DNA of 64,000 bases from contig NC_052667.1 of the NCBI RefSeq assembly GCF_016802725.1, positions 27,535,346 to 27,599,345 of the forward strand, in the 5' to 3' direction. The position numbers and the translations under genes were made by a program. The notes under the pieces are model-generated. The model was not told where the DNA came from. It was given only the letters and a program-made list of their open reading frames with translations, and ran no database searches. Below, one piece after another: positions 61,601 through 64,000 of the stretch; the stretch's first letter is position 1, and each line of letters begins with the position of its first letter. The DNA comes from Solenopsis invicta (lineage: Eukaryota > Arthropoda > Insecta > Hymenoptera > Formicidae).

Positions 61601-63407
61601 TTTTTTTAAATGCGAGAAAATCACAAGTGTTTCCAGATAGAAGGTACATATAATTCTGTCGCTTTTTCGCATACATTTATAATAAATAAATGAAAATAAT
61701 ATGTCTGCTATTAAAATGTCTTTAGTCAAATACGTTTAATAATTAATAGTAAAGATATATTTTGTCGCGAGCATTTTTGTATATCATTATTTAAAAGTCA
61801 GTATTTAATTATCGAAAAGTTTCTACTTTATTGAAAGTTATAATGAAAGGTAAAAGAATAATATGCAGGTGTATGCATAGCTGGTCTTTCAAAGGACGAT
61901 CTCTCAAAATTTCTTCCCAATATCAAAGGACAATTACAGCCGATTAGAATTTCATCTCGAAGTTCACTTAAACTCGCTTAATTATTCTAGTATCCAGAGG
62001 GAATTGCCAATCTGGAGTACAGAGAAAATTTCGCTGTCCGCGGCCTCCATTACGACATCGAAAAGGGCCTCTTGCTGAAGCTCGACAGCTTCTTGCAAAT
62101 TCAATTGGGCGCCGTTTATCGCGGCTTACATCCCGTGCCTGACGAGGAGGTCCTTCGAATTTACAAGAACAGGATAATACCGATAGCCTACGTGGAAGCA
62201 CCCCATAAACACTCTCACGTAAGTTCATTATCGAGAAACCTCGATAAGAAAATCAGCAAGTTGTGCATACTTAAAAGTTTGATGCACATATCTTCTTTTG
62301 TAATAAAAAAACCTGCATGGTTTGCCAATAAATTTGAGATATAAAGTGCTTTGCAATGTTCAAACATTGACGATACAATTTATTGCGCAATTAATACAGC
62401 TATGCTAACTGCTTTTAATTGTTTTTGTAATCATCAAAGAGATTTTTCTTCTTGGATCTTTTTCCTTTTATGCTGCAACAAAAGAACATTTCTTGTATTA
62501 CGTATACAAAGAAAAATCTTGATCTATTAAATACTCTACTTTCTCTATTCTTGCATGTATCAACATGTGTTTTCACGATGAATTGTCTTCACCACATGCA
62601 GAAGGCGAGTATATTTATATTCACAATAGACAATATGAACATAAATATGAATATAAATTTTTAAGAATATATTAATAATATTTTAGATTCTAGTATTTAT
62701 TATATTATTATTATTATTATATTTTTTTTAAGAATGCCTTACATCGCTCGAAAATGGTTCAATTAGCCGATTTGTTTTCGGTACCGGAAATGAGTCTACT
62801 ATGCAACGTCGCGGAGTATTTTCTACAGAATCACATCGATTACCATCCGGAGATACTGTTTAGAGACGTTAAGGTGAGCAATCGAAGTATAATCTTGCTA
62901 GTTGTTTTTGTAATGAAATGTACGCTATTTATAGAACTCTGTGCAAAGTTGCCATCCTATAATGCATAAGCTAGTAGTGGAAAATGTATCTGAGTACCTG
63001 GAACAGAATAAAGATTTGAGAAGATTCTTCGATCGACTTCGAAATGCTGGCAAAAAGACCTTCCTGGTCACGAACAGTCCTTTTCATTTCGTGTACGTTT
63101 CTCCAAGTTTAGCCATCTTAATTTAAATGAGATCCATTGTACATATACCAATCGCTACAGAATTATTGATGTGACTTTTGCAGTAACAAAGGTATGCAAT
63201 TTCTGGTCGGCGAAAATTGGAAGAATTACTTCGATGTAGTGATCGTACAGGCGAGAAAACCAAGATTTTTCACCGATGAAACGCGCCCCTTGAGAATATA
63301 CGACGAAGTTAAACAAACGCAATTATGGGATCGAGTCACTAAACTCGACAAGGGTGTCATATATCTTGAAGTAATTCTGTATTTTGAACATTTGATATCT
63401 TAGAAAG

Positions 63408-63463
<56 letters not shown>

Positions 63464-64000
63464 GATTGTACAAAATGTTATACATATTTTGTTAATATTT
63501 TAGGGAACAGTTAAACAGTTGCAAGACATGACCGGCTGGCAAGGACATCAAGTATTATATTTTGGTGATCATCCATACAGCGACCTAGCAGATGTGACAT
63601 TAGAGCATGGCTGGCGAACGGGGGCGATAATAAAAGAATTAACAGTAATTAATCAAAATTCTTATTAATTCTTTCTGCATAAGACTAATCTGCTTTCGAG
63701 AAAAAAAATGTTGATGTGTTAAATTTAATATAAATATAATGTATATATAAAGTTATAAATTACATTACAGCACGAAATTGAAACCTTGAACGATCCGAAA
63801 TTTAAAGAAAACGCGAACTGGCTCCAGATGTTGACCGGTCTAATTGAAGACCATCAGGATTACGAGGGACCTGAAGTGCAAAATGCACTGGACGAGTGGA
63901 TGAGAGAACGAGATCAATTAAGAAACGAGACTAAGTCTGTCTTCAACAAACAATTCGGCTCGGTATTCAGAACATATCACAATCCGACGTATTTCTCTAG
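58606..64000 (+). CDS. NT5DC2/3-like HAD-family 5'-nucleotidase domain protein, 3' end cut by window
   Basis: Exons: 58606-58795, 60868-61043, 61991-62218, 62733-62873, 62935-63092, 63184-63370, 63504-63644 and 63771 to beyond 64000. All joins are GT/AG with matching phases. The 483 visible residues match the NT5DC2/NT5DC3 family almost end to end. HAD motif I is FDYDYT with D93 and D95; motif II is LVTNSP with T291; motif III is QARKP with K323; motif IV is GDHPYSD with D382 and D387. YPEGI, RGLHYDI, LPVPDEEV-like and HNPTYFS blocks agree with the vertebrate proteins. The first exon is arginine-rich and poor in acidic residues over its first 35 residues, like a mitochondrial presequence, which suits the family; the true physiological substrate is not established. 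An in-frame ATG at 58756 is an alternative start. Intron 1 (2.1 kb) and intron 2 (0.95 kb) are long and AT-rich. Confidence 0.95.
59825..59875. repeat. 11-bp tandem repeat in intron 1 of the NT5DC-like gene
   Basis: ATCTTTTTATT is repeated about four times head to tail, with a shortened last copy. The surrounding intron (59450-60080) is low-complexity AAATT/AATTT sequence with self-complementary stretches. Confidence 0.85.
63409..63459. repeat. (TA)n microsatellite in intron 6 of the NT5DC-like gene
   Basis: About 25 TA units lie between the donor at 63371 and the acceptor ending at 63503. The intron is only 133 bases, so length changes in this repeat would alter the intron substantially. 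Confidence 0.95.

Noticed and set aside
1..64000. CRISPR arrays, operons, bacterial ribosome binding sites, tRNA or rRNA genes
   Set aside because: None was seen by eye; the gene structure is eukaryotic with spliceosomal introns. A tRNAscan or Rfam search was not possible here.

Overview
The window reads as nuclear DNA of an insect, most probably a hymenopteran such as an ant. Coding information is split into short exons with GT/AG introns, about 40 kb in the middle has no recognisable gene, microsatellites are abundant, AT-rich stretches alternate with CpG-rich blocks, and two genes are of metazoan type (a ZP-domain apical matrix protein and an NT5DC2/3-type HAD protein). The order assignment is inference; no species was identified.

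Layout. Positions 1-8930 are intergenic with simple repeats and one isolated TATA box. Positions 8931-14284 (+) hold a 12-exon gene that I rebuilt from phase-compatible splice sites. It gives an 854-residue protein with a C-terminal FAM194 domain, the domain of vertebrate ERICH6 and C3orf20, behind a CxxC-bearing N-terminus and one giant, highly charged exon. Positions 16136-18731 (-) hold the last four exons of a type I membrane ZP-domain protein with repeated YGAP motifs, a polybasic furin-type site and a transmembrane helix; its signal-peptide exon was not found. A possible first coding exon of another gene lies antisense just beyond its stop (15919-16098, +). Positions 58606-64000 (+) hold the first eight coding exons of an NT5DC2/3-like protein with a basic, mitochondria-like leader and all HAD phosphatase motifs. 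The window ends inside this gene.

Between 18.7 and 58.3 kb I recognise no protein. This tract has a 221-bp hairpin MITE with TA flanks, a 1.3-kb interval bounded by 54-bp inverted repeats, a duplicated 80-bp TATA-bearing module at 50.2 and 50.7 kb, two long hairpins, a 17-G run in a purine tract, and several GC-rich blocks that look like promoters, enhancers or non-coding first exons.

The three genes show no sign of a shared pathway: one is a FAM194 protein of unknown molecular function, one acts in the apical extracellular matrix, and one is a probably mitochondrial HAD-family protein. The most notable result is the FAM194 gene. It is hidden in six-frame view because its domain is spread over short exons in all three frames.
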